Of a stretch of 64,000 nucleotides of DNA, positions 39,854 to 48,623 are shown piece by piece (within the stretch, counting starts at the first letter, position 1; each line of letters begins with the position of its first letter). The notes below the pieces were generated by a model. It saw only the letters and a program-made list of their open reading frames with translations, was not told the origin of the DNA and did not search any database. The stretch comes from Micromonospora sp. WMMA1947 (GTDB lineage Bacteria; Actinomycetota; Actinomycetes; Mycobacteriales; Micromonosporaceae), in NCBI RefSeq assembly GCF_027497355.1, contig NZ_CP114909.1, forward strand, positions 682,001 through 746,000. The letters run 5' to 3'. The position numbers and the translations under genes were made by a program.

Positions 39854-40834
39854 ATGACGCACGAGAAGGAGATCGTCGAGCCGGTCGACCTGTGCCTGCC
39901 GGACGGGCGGCTCAACCCGGCCGCGGTCGGTTGGACCCGCCGGCCGCTGCACCGGGCGAACCTGCGCGGCTGGGGAAGGACCAAGCGCTGGGAGTACTGG
40001 GGGATCGTCACGCCCACCCACATCGTCGGCCTCGTCGCGTCGTCGCTGGACTACGCCGGGGTGCACGGCGTCTACGTGCTCGACCGCGCCACAAAGGTCG
40101 AGACCGGCAAGGACGTCGTGGTCCCGTTCGCCCGTGGCGTCGTCATGCCGCCGGTCAGCGGCGCGGGCACCGTGTGCGCACGCGGGGGTGGCCTGTCGAT
40201 CGACATCGACCAGACCGCCGCTGGTAGCACGATCCGTGCCACCGCACCGGGCATCGAGATCGACCTCGTGGTGCCGCTCCCGCCCGGCCACGAGTCGCTC
40301 GGCGTCGTGGTCCCGTGGAACACCCGCCGGTTCCAGTACACGGTCAAGGACGTCGGGCGGCCAGTGCGCGGCTCGCTGCGGGTGAACGGCACGACCCACG
40401 TCGTGGCCGCGGACGACTCGTTCGCCGTGCTCGACCACGGCCGGGGCAGATGGCCGTACGCGATCACGTGGAACTGGGCGGCGGGCAGCGGACCGGACGT
40501 GTCGATCCAGCTCGGCGGCAAGTGGACCGACGGCACCGGCTCGACCGAGAACGCGTTGTTCACCGGCGGCCGGCTGCACAAGCTCGGCGCCGAACTGCGC
40601 TGGACCTACGACCGCCGCGACTGGCTGCGGCCGTGGCGGATCAGCGGTGATCGGGTCGCTGTGGAGTTCCACCCGTTCCACGAGAAGGTCTCCCGCACCA
40701 ACCTCGGCGTCGTGGCCAGCGAGACCCACCAGTGCTTCGGGCACTTCTCCGGCTGGGCCCAGGCGGACGACGGCGAGCGGGTGGCTCTGGACGGCCTGGT
40801 CGGCTGGGCGGAGGAAGCTCAGAACCGCTGGTGA
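39854..40834 (+). CDS. DUF2804 family protein
   Basis: 326 residues, a soluble beta-rich protein of the DUF2804 family: VDLCLPDGRLNPAAVGWTRR at the start, RTKRWEYWGIVTPTHIVGLV, WPYAITWNWAAGSG, and the final FGHFSGWAQADDGERV strand typical of the family. No enzymatic role is known. It is convergent with the GH2 gene and the last 16 bp of the two coding regions overlap (40819-40834). ATG 39854 lacks a Shine-Dalgarno and appears leaderless. Confidence 0.82.
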   Translation: MTHEKEIVEPVDLCLPDGRLNPAAVGWTRRPLHRANLRGWGRTKRWEYWGIVTPTHIVGLVASSLDYAGVHGVYVLDRATKVETGKDVVVPFARGVVMPPVSGAGTVCARGGGLSIDIDQTAAGSTIRATAPGIEIDLVVPLPPGHESLGVVVPWNTRRFQYTVKDVGRPVRGSLRVNGTTHVVAADDSFAVLDHGRGRWPYAITWNWAAGSGPDVSIQLGGKWTDGTGSTENALFTGGRLHKLGAELRWTYDRRDWLRPWRISGDRVAVEFHPFHEKVSRTNLGVVASETHQCFGHFSGWAQADDGERVALDGLVGWAEEAQNRW

Positions 40835-42576
40835 CGCAGCCGCGCGTTGACCTGCCGCACCACGTCCTCTGGAAGCTTGACCACGCGCCGGTCATAGGTG
40901 AGCAGACCGTTGAGCTCGTCCTCCACGTCGGACAGCTGGGTGTAGACGGTCGCGCTCAGACCGGCCCGGATCGCGGGCACGATCTGCTCGGTGTGCAGCC
41001 GCGTGAACGCCTCCGCCAGTTCCTCGGCGCTCCGGCACCGCCGGTAGCCGAAATCCTTGCGGCTGAAGGCGTGCCCGTCAACGCGCAGGTTGTAGCCGCC
41101 GTACTCCGACAGCACCAGCACCCGGCGGTCCCCGCGTCGCCGCGGCACCCGGAAGCGGCGGAAGTAGACGTGCAGGCTGCGCAGGTCGCCCCCGCCCTGG
41201 TCGTGCCAGCCGCTGGCGTGGTCGACAGTACGGGTGCTGTCGAGTTCGGCGACCTCGCGGGCGATCCGGGCCGCGTCGAACTGCCCCCAGCCCTCGTTGA
41301 AGGGCACCCACACGGCGAGGCTCACCACGTTGCGCAGGTGCTCGACGGTGTCGCGCAGCTCGGCCCGGAACCGGTCCCGTCCACCGGCGTCGGCACGGCC
41401 GAACCGGCGCCGCCACCGGCCCCGGTCGGGCAGCCGCAGCGGCGTCACCGCCGGCGCGGTGACGACCAGCGGGTGGTAACTGCTGCCGCCGTTGACCATG
41501 TCCTGCCAGACCAGCATCCCCAGCCGGTCGCAGTGGTAATACCAGCGCAGCGGCTCGATCTTGATGTGCTTGCGCAGCATGGTGAACCCGAGTCGCTTCA
41601 TGGCGGCGATGTCGGCGATCATCGCCTCGTCGGAGGGCGCCGTGTACATGCCGTCCGACCAGTAGCCCTGGTCGAGGATCCCGGCGTGGAAGTACGGCCG
41701 GCCGTTGAGCAGCAGCCGGGGCACGCCGTCGGGGTCCGGTCCGACACCGAACGAGCGCATGCCGAAGTAGCTGCGCACCCGATCCGCGCCCAGCTCGACG
41801 GTCACGTCGTAGAGGAACGGATCCTCGGGGCTCCACTGCCGTACCTCGGGGATCGGGATGCGCACGGCCACGCCGACCGGCGCGGTGGCCTCGGCCACCG
41901 CGGTCCCGTCGGCCAGGATCCGGATGCCGGCGTCGCCGGCATCCGCCGTCGCGTGCACCGTCACCTCGACGCACCGCTCGTCGAGGAGCGGGGTCAGGGT
42001 GAGGCTCCGCAGGTGTACGGCGGGCACGCTCTCGGCCCACACCGTCTGCCAGATCCCGGACTGGGCGGTGTACCAGATGCCGCCGCGGCGCAACCGCTGC
42101 TTGCCCCGGGAGTGGTGGCCGGTGTCGCTGTCGTCCTGGACCGCCACGACCAGGACGTTGGAGTCCTCGCGGAGCGCGTCGGTGATGTCGCAGGTGAACG
42201 GCAGATACCCGCCGGTGTGGCCGCCGACCGGAACATCGTTCAGGTAGATCCGGCAGGTCTGGTCGACCGCGCCGAAGTGCAGCAACAGGCGCGAACCGGC
42301 AGCGTGAAAGCCCGCCGGAAGGGTCAGCGGACGGCGGTACCAGAGCGTCTCGCCCGGTTGGAGCTGCCGCCCGACGCCGGAGAGCGCGGACTCCGGAGAG
42401 AACGGCACGAGGATCTCGCCGTCGTAGCGTTCCGGCTCGGTGGACGAACCGGTGATCGCGTACTCCCACCGGCCGTTGAGGTTCAGACAGCTGTCCCGGG
42501 CAAACTGCGGGCGGGGATACTCGGGCAGGACACGCTCCGCGTCGAGCGCGGCACCCCACGGGGTCAGCAGCGTCAT
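40819..42576 (-). CDS. Glycoside hydrolase family 2 protein
   Basis: 585 residues. An N-terminal jelly-roll sugar-binding domain (LNGRWEYAITGS; PGETLWYRRPLTLPAGFHAA), an immunoglobulin-like domain and a C-terminal TIM barrel. Acid/base Glu428 is in VPFNEGWGQFD and nucleophile Glu491 in VLSEYGGYNL. GH2 covers beta-galactosidases, mannosidases and glucuronidases; the short length points to the beta-mannosidase/galacturonidase-like side, but the substrate is open. No signal peptide, so it is cytoplasmic and probably acts on sugars brought in by the MFS transporter encoded upstream; the two genes overlap by four bases (ATGA). Confidence 0.86.
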   Translation of the reverse strand: MTLLTPWGAALDAERVLPEYPRPQFARDSCLNLNGRWEYAITGSSTEPERYDGEILVPFSPESALSGVGRQLQPGETLWYRRPLTLPAGFHAAGSRLLLHFGAVDQTCRIYLNDVPVGGHTGGYLPFTCDITDALREDSNVLVVAVQDDSDTGHHSRGKQRLRRGGIWYTAQSGIWQTVWAESVPAVHLRSLTLTPLLDERCVEVTVHATADAGDAGIRILADGTAVAEATAPVGVAVRIPIPEVRQWSPEDPFLYDVTVELGADRVRSYFGMRSFGVGPDPDGVPRLLLNGRPYFHAGILDQGYWSDGMYTAPSDEAMIADIAAMKRLGFTMLRKHIKIEPLRWYYHCDRLGMLVWQDMVNGGSSYHPLVVTAPAVTPLRLPDRGRWRRRFGRADAGGRDRFRAELRDTVEHLRNVVSLAVWVPFNEGWGQFDAARIAREVAELDSTRTVDHASGWHDQGGGDLRSLHVYFRRFRVPRRRGDRRVLVLSEYGGYNLRVDGHAFSRKDFGYRRCRSAEELAEAFTRLHTEQIVPAIRAGLSATVYTQLSDVEDELNGLLTYDRRVVKLPEDVVRQVNARLRHQRF

Positions 42577-43901
42577 GCCCGAGCCTCCTGCTCCCGCCGC
42601 CGCAGCGCCACGGCCGGCACCGCGATGAGGACCAGCACTGCGAGCGCCATGAGGAAGATGCCCGGCGTCGGGACCTGCTTCACCACGCCGAGGTCCTCGT
42701 AGACCTCGCCGGCGCCGGTGATCACGGCGGCGCCGAGGTACGGGCCGACGAGCATCGGGACGAGGATGGCGAAGACCATCCGCAGCCCCTGGACATGGCC
42801 GGCCCGGTCCGGCGGTGAGTAGTCACGCACGATGGCGCCGATCGGGGCGAGCACGAGCATGAAGCCCGACATCATCACGATCCCGGCGGCGATCACGGGG
42901 ACCATGCCGCGGGCGAAGAACATCAGCGCCAGCCCGGTGCCGTAGACCACTACTGCCGGCAGCAGGAAGCGCACCTTGCCGACGCGGTCGATGAGCCGCC
43001 CGCCGACCACGCTCACCGCCGACGCCGTGACGAGGACGACGGCCAGGACGATCGCGTACCCCTCGATCCGCAGATACCGCTGCAGGTAGATGATCAGATA
43101 CGGCAGGAACACCTGGGTGGAGATCCCCCAGATCGACCAGGCGGCGAGGGCGAGGTAGAGCCCCGGGTTGGCCCGGACGGCGGCCGGGCGCAGACCGTGG
43201 ACGACGGCGCGCAGGTAACCGCCCTCGTGCCGGACGAGTGACGGGCTGTCCTCGACCAGGAACCACGCCAGCAGACCCGCCACGGCCATGATCGCGCCGA
43301 TGATCACGAAGAACAGCTGCCAGTTCCCGGCGCGGGCCAGCCCGTCGAACCCGCCGAAGATCACCAGCATCGAGACCAGCGGCATGATGGCGAGCACCGA
43401 CTCGACCCGGCCACGGTTCGCCGGCTCGGTCACGTCGGTGACCCACGCCTGGAACGCCGCGTCGTTGGCCCCGGAGCCGAGGAACGACATTAGGCAGTCC
43501 AGCATGATGACAGTGATCGCCGTGACCAGCACGACGTTCGCCACGGGCGCGATGTCCTCCACAAAACCCACTGTCAGGAAGCCGAAGGCGGCGGTGGAGA
43601 CCCCCCACAGCAGGTAGCCACCGGCGATGAACGACCGGCGCCGGCCGGTCCGGTCGGAGAGGGCGCCGAGCAGCAGGGTCGCGACAGTGGCGGTGACGGC
43701 GCTGGCGGCGACCATCGTGGCGATCGCGTTGGGATCGTCGGTGATCGTGTCGTACACGAACAGATTCAGGTAGATGTTCTCGATGGTCCAGGCCATCTGC
43801 CCGACGAGCCCGAGCAGGATCAGGGCGGTCCAGGTGCGGGGGCGCAGGCCGGCCGGACCGGCCGACGCGGCCGGAGTGAGCACGCTGCGGGTGGCGGACA
43901 C
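42573..43901 (-). CDS. MFS transporter
   Basis: 442 residues with 12 predicted membrane spans. The MFS loop between spans 2 and 3 reads GALSDRTGRRRSFIAGG, and VGGRLIDRVGKVRFLL is the matching loop of the second half. The general shape is that of sugar or glycoside:cation symporters, and its tight coupling to the GH2 gene supports uptake of an oligosaccharide or glycoside. GTG 43901 has GGAGG six bases upstream. Upstream lies 277 bp up to the next protein-coding gene, containing tRNA-Lys and its terminator. Confidence 0.85.
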   Translation of the reverse strand: MSATRSVLTPAASAGPAGLRPRTWTALILLGLVGQMAWTIENIYLNLFVYDTITDDPNAIATMVAASAVTATVATLLLGALSDRTGRRRSFIAGGYLLWGVSTAAFGFLTVGFVEDIAPVANVVLVTAITVIMLDCLMSFLGSGANDAAFQAWVTDVTEPANRGRVESVLAIMPLVSMLVIFGGFDGLARAGNWQLFFVIIGAIMAVAGLLAWFLVEDSPSLVRHEGGYLRAVVHGLRPAAVRANPGLYLALAAWSIWGISTQVFLPYLIIYLQRYLRIEGYAIVLAVVLVTASAVSVVGGRLIDRVGKVRFLLPAVVVYGTGLALMFFARGMVPVIAAGIVMMSGFMLVLAPIGAIVRDYSPPDRAGHVQGLRMVFAILVPMLVGPYLGAAVITGAGEVYEDLGVVKQVPTPGIFLMALAVLVLIAVPAVALRRREQEARA

Positions 43902-43999
43902 GACGGCCTCCTTCGACGGGTCAGAATATGATCCGTCCCGTCCGGCCGTCGATGGGTCCGGGGTCGGCCAGGCCGCCGCCTCCGAGCAGACACGACGAA

Positions 44000-44033
44000 A
44001 AGGCCCCGGTACGGGTGACCGAACCAGGGCCTT
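44000..44033 (-). terminator. Terminator hairpin after tRNA-Lys
   Basis: AAGGCCC/GGGCCTT arms close a stem-loop 7 bases past the tRNA 3' end. A similar, diverged hairpin follows the second tRNA-Lys copy. Confidence 0.6.
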
Positions 44034-44042
44034 GATCGTTGG

Positions 44043-44115
44043 TGCGCCGCCAGGGACTCGAACCCCGAACCCGCGGATTAAGAGTCCGCTGCTCTGCCAG
44101 TTGAGCTAGCGGCGC
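44043..44115 (-). tRNA. tRNA-Lys (anticodon CTT)
   Basis: 73 bases to the discriminator A; the complete cloverleaf is seen: acceptor GCGCCGC/GCGGCGC, D-arm with AGCTCAACTGGCAGAGC, anticodon loop CTCTTAA (CTT), T-arm GGTTCGAGTCC-type loop. CCA is encoded after the discriminator (44040-44042). An identical gene lies at 51317. Confidence 0.95.
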
Positions 44116-44177
44116 TCGCTGACAACGGGACGAGACGTTAGCACCCCGCCCACCACCCCGGAAATCCAGGGTCGGCC

Positions 44178-47100
44178 TCACCGCACCGCCAGCGTGACCT
44201 GCCCGGTCGCGGCCCCCGACGGGTCCACCACCAGGGTGTACGCCCCGGAGGCCGGCGCCACGGTCGGCCCGAGTTCACCGGCCCCGTTGATCACGCAGCC
44301 GCTGCCGACGGTGCTGCCGTCGGGCGCGCGCAGCGCCAGCACGCCGCACTGGTCCGGCAGGTCCGAGGCGGAAGCGCTCACCGTCACCGACGTGCCGGCC
44401 GTGGCGGTGAACCGGTAGCCGGTGACGGCGCCGGGCCGGTCCACGACGGCGACGACAGGTGGCCCGCCGAGCGTGATCGCCGCGTCGCGGTCCCGGCCGG
44501 TGACCACCCGCAGCGTGGTCGTGCCGGTGCCGCGTTCGGTCGGGTCGACCACCACCGTGTACGTCCCGTCGGCAGGCAGCAGCGTGCCGTCGACCTCACC
44601 GACGCCGTTGATCACGCAGCCGCTGCGCAGCAGCCGCCCCTCGGCGTCCCGCAGTTCCAGCGGTGAGCACTGGTCGGTGAGCGTGCTCGCGGACACGTCC
44701 ACGTAGGCCCGCTCCCCCGCGCGCCCGCTGAACCGGTAACGCGCCCGCGCGCCGGGTTGTGCGACTGTCGCGGTGACCGCCGGGCCGTTCGGTTGCAGCG
44801 TCCCGTCGCTGTCCTGGGCCGTGTACACCCGTACGGCGGCGCGGCCGGTGTCGCCGGGTGCGGCGGTGACCCGCAGCGCGTACGTGCCGGTGGCGGTGAG
44901 GTCGACGCGGTCGACGTACCCGGTGCCCTTGATGTTGCACCCGCCGGCGATCTCCCGGCCGCCCGGCTCGGTGAGCACGTACGGCGAGCAGCGGTCCCCG
45001 ATCCCCGGCGCGGTGGCGTCGACGAAGACGGCGTCCCCGGCTCGCGCGGCGAACGTCAGCGGCTCCCCGCCGGGGGTGAGCGTGGCGGTGGCGACGGGTA
45101 CGGCGGTGATCGGGGTGGCCGCCGGCGGGGCGACCCGTTCGGTGCTCGCGCCGGCCACGGCGAACTCGGGGCGGCCGCTGACCGCGACGTCGAAGACGCA
45201 CTCGGCGAGCTGGGCGGGCGCGGTGACGCCGGCCCAGCGGCACACCTGTTCGGCGGCCACGCGCCGGGCCGGGTCGAGGTCGGCGACGGTGACCTCCCGT
45301 TCCGGGAACGCGCGGTCGGTGAAGGTGCCCGTGTCCTGCCCGTCGTCGTAGTGCAGCAGGGATCGGCCCGGGGCGATCCGCCAGCTGTCCGCGTACGCGG
45401 GATAGAGCTTGTCGAACGGCACCGGCTGGGCCAGCGCCGCCCCGGAGGAGGGGGCGATGTCGTCGGCCGGGTCGCCGTCGAAGTCGCCGAGCAGTCCGCG
45501 TACCTTCCCGGCCCGGCCGTCGGCCAGCCGGACCAGCACGCGGTAGCCGTAGCGGCCGATCTGGTCCACCGCCGCGGCGGACCCGTCCGGCCACGTCACG
45601 TCGTACCCGTCGACAGGGCCGGTGTCCGACGGGCGGCGGGTGAGGGTGCCGCCGCCGGCCAGGTCGGTGCGGTCCGGCAGCGCGGCCGGCGACGCGCCGT
45701 CGACGTGCACGCGGGTGCCGCCGTCGGTGAGGGTGAGCGCGACCCGGTGCGCGCCGATCCGGAACGCGACTGCCGAGTTGACCGAGGCGGTACGCGTGCC
45801 GGCCATCGGCGCCTGCCGGACCTGCACCTCCAGCGGGTCGCCGCCGGTCGCCGCGACCAGCGTGAACTCGCCGACGGCCTGGAAGTCGTAGGCGACCCGG
45901 TCGAACGTGACCAGGTGCGGGTCGCCGTTGCTGCCGCCGCAGTCGGCGCCGTCCTCGCAGAGCTTCACCGGTCCCTTCGGCGGCGGCGTCTTCTTGGCCG
46001 GCTTCTTGCACTCGTCGAGGTTCTTCGGCAGCGTCTTCCCCTTGTACTCGGTGCGCGGCGGCAGCCCTTTCGCCGCCCGGTAGCGGTTCTCCGCGAGCGT
46101 CGCCTTCACCTCGGCGGTAGGGATGCCGGTGCCGCCGCACTCCCCCTGCGGCACGGCGTTGCGGGAGATGTCGTCGGCGTGGTTCAGCTCGTGGTACAGC
46201 GCGGCGCAGGGGTCGCGGGCCACCCCGTCGCCGTACGGGTCGGTGGACGTCGGGTTCCAGGTGACGGTCGAGGAGCCCTTGCCGTCGGCGCTGTCCGGCG
46301 TCTCGAACGCGCCGGAGCCACCCGTGGTCGGGATGATCCGCACCCGGGGACTCTTCTTGTCGCGCAGCCTCGGCAGCAGGCCGGACGGGTCGCCGCCGGG
46401 CAACGCGAACCCGGCCAGGCAGCCGTCGACGGCCGCCTGGAAGTCGACGCCGCTGACCGGCACACCGGCGGTCGGGTCGACGCCGTAGTCGGCCCGCGCC
46501 GGCCGGGCGCCACCGCCGACGAGCGCACCGACCGCCACCAGCAGCAGGGCCACGGCGGCGGCCGCCGGCCTGCGGCGGCGTACCAGCAGCACCACCAGCG
46601 CGACGGCGAGCAGCGCCAGCACTCCCCCGCCGGCGAGCCAGAGCCAGCGCCGGCCGGTCCCACCGTCGTCGGAGACGGTGAACGTGGTGGTCCGCAGCGC
46701 CGTCGCGCCCGCGCACGGGTCCGTCGCGCCGGTGCCCGGCAGCGTCACGTAGCCGGCGGTCACCTCGTACCGGCCGGGTGCGCCGACCGGCCAGAGCGTG
46801 TCCAGCCCACCGCCGTCTCCGGTGGCGGCCACCGAGCGGAGCAGCACCTCGCCGTCGTGCAGCCGTACCCCGGTCAACGCCACGGTGGCGGTCGCACCAG
46901 GCTCCACTGTGGTCAGGCCGGCGGTGGCGGCGGCGCCGATCCCGTCGTCGTGGAAGCTGCGGGCGAGCGTCGGCCCGACGTCGCGCCCGTCACGGCGTAC
47001 CCCGGTGACCTGCACGGTGCCGACGGGCCTGGTGGCGAGCGCGCAGGCCGACCCGCTGGTGTTCGTGACGGTGAGGTCGAGACGGACCTGGTCCCCGGCG

Positions 47101-47237
47101 CGGTAGTCGGCCTGGCCGGACCGCAGGGCCAGGCCGAGGCCGCCGTCGGCGGGCGCCGCGGCGCCGCTCGCCGCCCCGGTCGCCAGAGCGGTCACGAGTA
47201 CGGCGAGCGCCGCCACCAGCCGCAGGGTCCACCTCAT
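44178..47237 (-). CDS. Large membrane/exported protein with HELNH site, VWD domain and C-terminal repeats
   Basis: 1019 residues. Signal peptide (about 1-28); an Ig-like domain (about 35-190); a membrane span (about 197-219), RRRR, and a second hydrophobic stretch (about 225-246) ending ARPARADYG, itself like a signal peptide. Then a domain with LYHELNHADD (H349, E350, H353: an HExxH zinc protease pattern as in M91-like peptidases), a von Willebrand type D domain (about 437-620; NGDPHLVTFDRVAYDFQAVG), and three ~100-residue beta repeats (about 705-1019), each with a Cys pair (DRCSPYVLTEPGGREIAGGC and like). ATG 47237 is preceded by TACAGT seven bases upstream. Outside localisation is inferred. 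Confidence 0.8.
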   Translation of the reverse strand: MRWTLRLVAALAVLVTALATGAASGAAAPADGGLGLALRSGQADYRAGDQVRLDLTVTNTSGSACALATRPVGTVQVTGVRRDGRDVGPTLARSFHDDGIGAAATAGLTTVEPGATATVALTGVRLHDGEVLLRSVAATGDGGGLDTLWPVGAPGRYEVTAGYVTLPGTGATDPCAGATALRTTTFTVSDDGGTGRRWLWLAGGGVLALLAVALVVLLVRRRRPAAAAVALLLVAVGALVGGGARPARADYGVDPTAGVPVSGVDFQAAVDGCLAGFALPGGDPSGLLPRLRDKKSPRVRIIPTTGGSGAFETPDSADGKGSSTVTWNPTSTDPYGDGVARDPCAALYHELNHADDISRNAVPQGECGGTGIPTAEVKATLAENRYRAAKGLPPRTEYKGKTLPKNLDECKKPAKKTPPPKGPVKLCEDGADCGGSNGDPHLVTFDRVAYDFQAVGEFTLVAATGGDPLEVQVRQAPMAGTRTASVNSAVAFRIGAHRVALTLTDGGTRVHVDGASPAALPDRTDLAGGGTLTRRPSDTGPVDGYDVTWPDGSAAAVDQIGRYGYRVLVRLADGRAGKVRGLLGDFDGDPADDIAPSSGAALAQPVPFDKLYPAYADSWRIAPGRSLLHYDDGQDTGTFTDRAFPEREVTVADLDPARRVAAEQVCRWAGVTAPAQLAECVFDVAVSGRPEFAVAGASTERVAPPAATPITAVPVATATLTPGGEPLTFAARAGDAVFVDATAPGIGDRCSPYVLTEPGGREIAGGCNIKGTGYVDRVDLTATGTYALRVTAAPGDTGRAAVRVYTAQDSDGTLQPNGPAVTATVAQPGARARYRFSGRAGERAYVDVSASTLTDQCSPLELRDAEGRLLRSGCVINGVGEVDGTLLPADGTYTVVVDPTERGTGTTTLRVVTGRDRDAAITLGGPPVVAVVDRPGAVTGYRFTATAGTSVTVSASASDLPDQCGVLALRAPDGSTVGSGCVINGAGELGPTVAPASGAYTLVVDPSGAATGQVTLAVR

Positions 47238-47244
47238 GGTGCGG

Positions 47245-47250
47245 ACTGTA
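47245..47250 (-). promoter_or_regulatory. Putative leaderless -10 element (HELNH/VWD gene)
   Basis: TACAGT (TAnnnT), seven bases before ATG 47237, no Shine-Dalgarno; divergent from a second such element at 47302. Confidence 0.5.
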
Positions 47251-47301
47251 GAAGCGGGTGGGCCGGATTCCGCGCGGTCTGTCGGGGACCGGTCGGAGCC
47301 G

Positions 47302-47307
47302 TATCCT
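47302..47307 (+). promoter_or_regulatory. Putative leaderless -10 element (methyltransferase)
   Basis: TATCCT (TAnnnT), seven bases before ATG 47315, no Shine-Dalgarno. Confidence 0.5.
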
Positions 47308-47314
47308 CCTGGTG

Positions 47315-48049
47315 ATGGAGCTCTTCGGCACGGTCGCCGACCTGTACGAGCGCGCGCGGCCCGGATATCCGCCGGCGATCGCCGAGTCGATAGTCGCCTA
47401 CCACGGCGGCACCCCGGCCTCAGTCGTCGAGGTGGGCGCGGGCACCGGCAAGGGCACCGAGGTGCTGGCCCGCCTCGGCGCGCCACTGACCTGCGTGGAA
47501 CCCGACGCGCGGATGGCGGCCCGGCTGGCCGGGCGGTTCCCGGAAGCGCGCATCGAGGCCACGACGTTCGAGCGATGGTCGCCGCCCACCGGCGGGGTGG
47601 ACGTGCTCGGCTGCGCGATGGCCTGGCACTGGCTGGACCCGGCCAACCGCAACGCCCTGGCCCGGCGCGCCCTGGCACCCGGCGGCACGCTCGCCGTGTT
47701 CGGGCACCGCTACGACTACGCGGACGCCGCCCAGCGGGACGCCGTCCGGGCCGCGCTGCGATCCGTCGACCCCACCGTCCGGGAACGGCCCGTCGACTGG
47801 TTCCACCGCGACGTCCTCGACAGCGGACAGTTCGACGACGTACGCCGCGAGGTGATCCGGCGGGAGCTGCCGCTGGACAAGGAGCGGTACCTGGCGCTGA
47901 TGCGCACGTTCGGGCCGTACCTGTCCCGGACCCCGGAGCAGCAGCGGCGCGGGATCGCCGCCCTGGACCGGCTGGTGGACGACTTCGGCGGCACCGTCGT
48001 GCTCGACCTGCGGACCACGCTGGTGCTGGGCCGGGCCGATGCTCGGTGA
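47315..48049 (+). CDS. Class I SAM-dependent methyltransferase
   Basis: 244 residues. Motif I SVVEVGAGTGKGTEVLARL binds S-adenosylmethionine; LTCVEPDARMAARLAGRFPE is the acidic loop after strand 2; VLGCAMAWHWLDPANRNALA and LAPGGTLAVFGHRYDY are motifs post I and III. The W-H-W-L-D-P signature puts it with the methyltransferase-11-type group that acts on small molecules. Substrate unknown. It is divergent from the HELNH/VWD gene across 77 bp and both appear leaderless. Confidence 0.85.
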   Translation: MELFGTVADLYERARPGYPPAIAESIVAYHGGTPASVVEVGAGTGKGTEVLARLGAPLTCVEPDARMAARLAGRFPEARIEATTFERWSPPTGGVDVLGCAMAWHWLDPANRNALARRALAPGGTLAVFGHRYDYADAAQRDAVRAALRSVDPTVRERPVDWFHRDVLDSGQFDDVRREVIRRELPLDKERYLALMRTFGPYLSRTPEQQRRGIAALDRLVDDFGGTVVLDLRTTLVLGRADAR

Positions 48050-48181
48050 CCGGCCGCTGACCGTGCCCGCCGACGTGGCGAGAATCCGGCGGAGCCTGGC
48101 ATTTTCGCCTCTCGTCGCCGGTGGCCGGCGTTCCTAGGCTCCTTCCCGAGACGCTTTCCGCGAACGGGAACGGGGCTGCAC

Positions 48182-48607
48182 GTGCTTCGCTATGTCATGC
48201 CGGTCGTGATCGGGCTGGTCTACGTCGGGCTCAACTCGCTCGTGCCCGAGCCGCACCGGCGACGACTGAACGCGCTGATCGTCACCGGTGCGGGTGCCGC
48301 CTACATCAGCGGCGGCGGGTTCGGGCTGTGGGAACTGGCGTTCTGCGCCCTGCTCGTGGTGGTGGGCTACGCCGGGCTCACCTCGTACACCTTCATCGGT
48401 GTCGGGTGGCTGCTGCACACGGCCTGGGACGTGCTGCACCACCGCCGCGGCACCCCGATCATCCCGTCGCTGCACGACTCGTCGTTCGGCTGCGCCCTCT
48501 GCGATCCGGTCATCGCGCTCTGGTGCTTCGCCGGCGGCCTGTCGGTCAAGGACCTGTACCGGAGAACCGTCACGGCGTTGCGGCCGCCGGTCGCCGCGCG
48601 GTCCTGA
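48182..48607 (+). CDS. DUF6010 membrane protein
   Basis: 141 residues, about four membrane spans, with the family's RLNALIVTGAGAAYISGGGF, GLWELAFCALLVVVGY and WDVLHHRRGTPIIPSL, where His-His and the following SFGCALCDPVIALWCF (C-x-x-C) are conserved. Function unknown; the His and Cys residues could hold a metal. GTG 48182 has GGAACGGGG upstream. It precedes the GlxA-type regulator gene by 16 bp, so they are likely cotranscribed. Confidence 0.8.
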   Translation: MLRYVMPVVIGLVYVGLNSLVPEPHRRRLNALIVTGAGAAYISGGGFGLWELAFCALLVVVGYAGLTSYTFIGVGWLLHTAWDVLHHRRGTPIIPSLHDSSFGCALCDPVIALWCFAGGLSVKDLYRRTVTALRPPVAARS

Positions 48608-48623
48608 CTGGTTGAATTCCGCC

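Noticed and set aside
43921..44181. Open frames across tRNA-Lys giving LAQLAEQRTLNPRVRGSSP and, in reverse sense, GTRTPNPRIKSPLLCQLS
   Set aside because: These are well-known false proteins produced by translating tRNA genes; the same is true at 51317-51389 and at tRNA-His 54363-54435.
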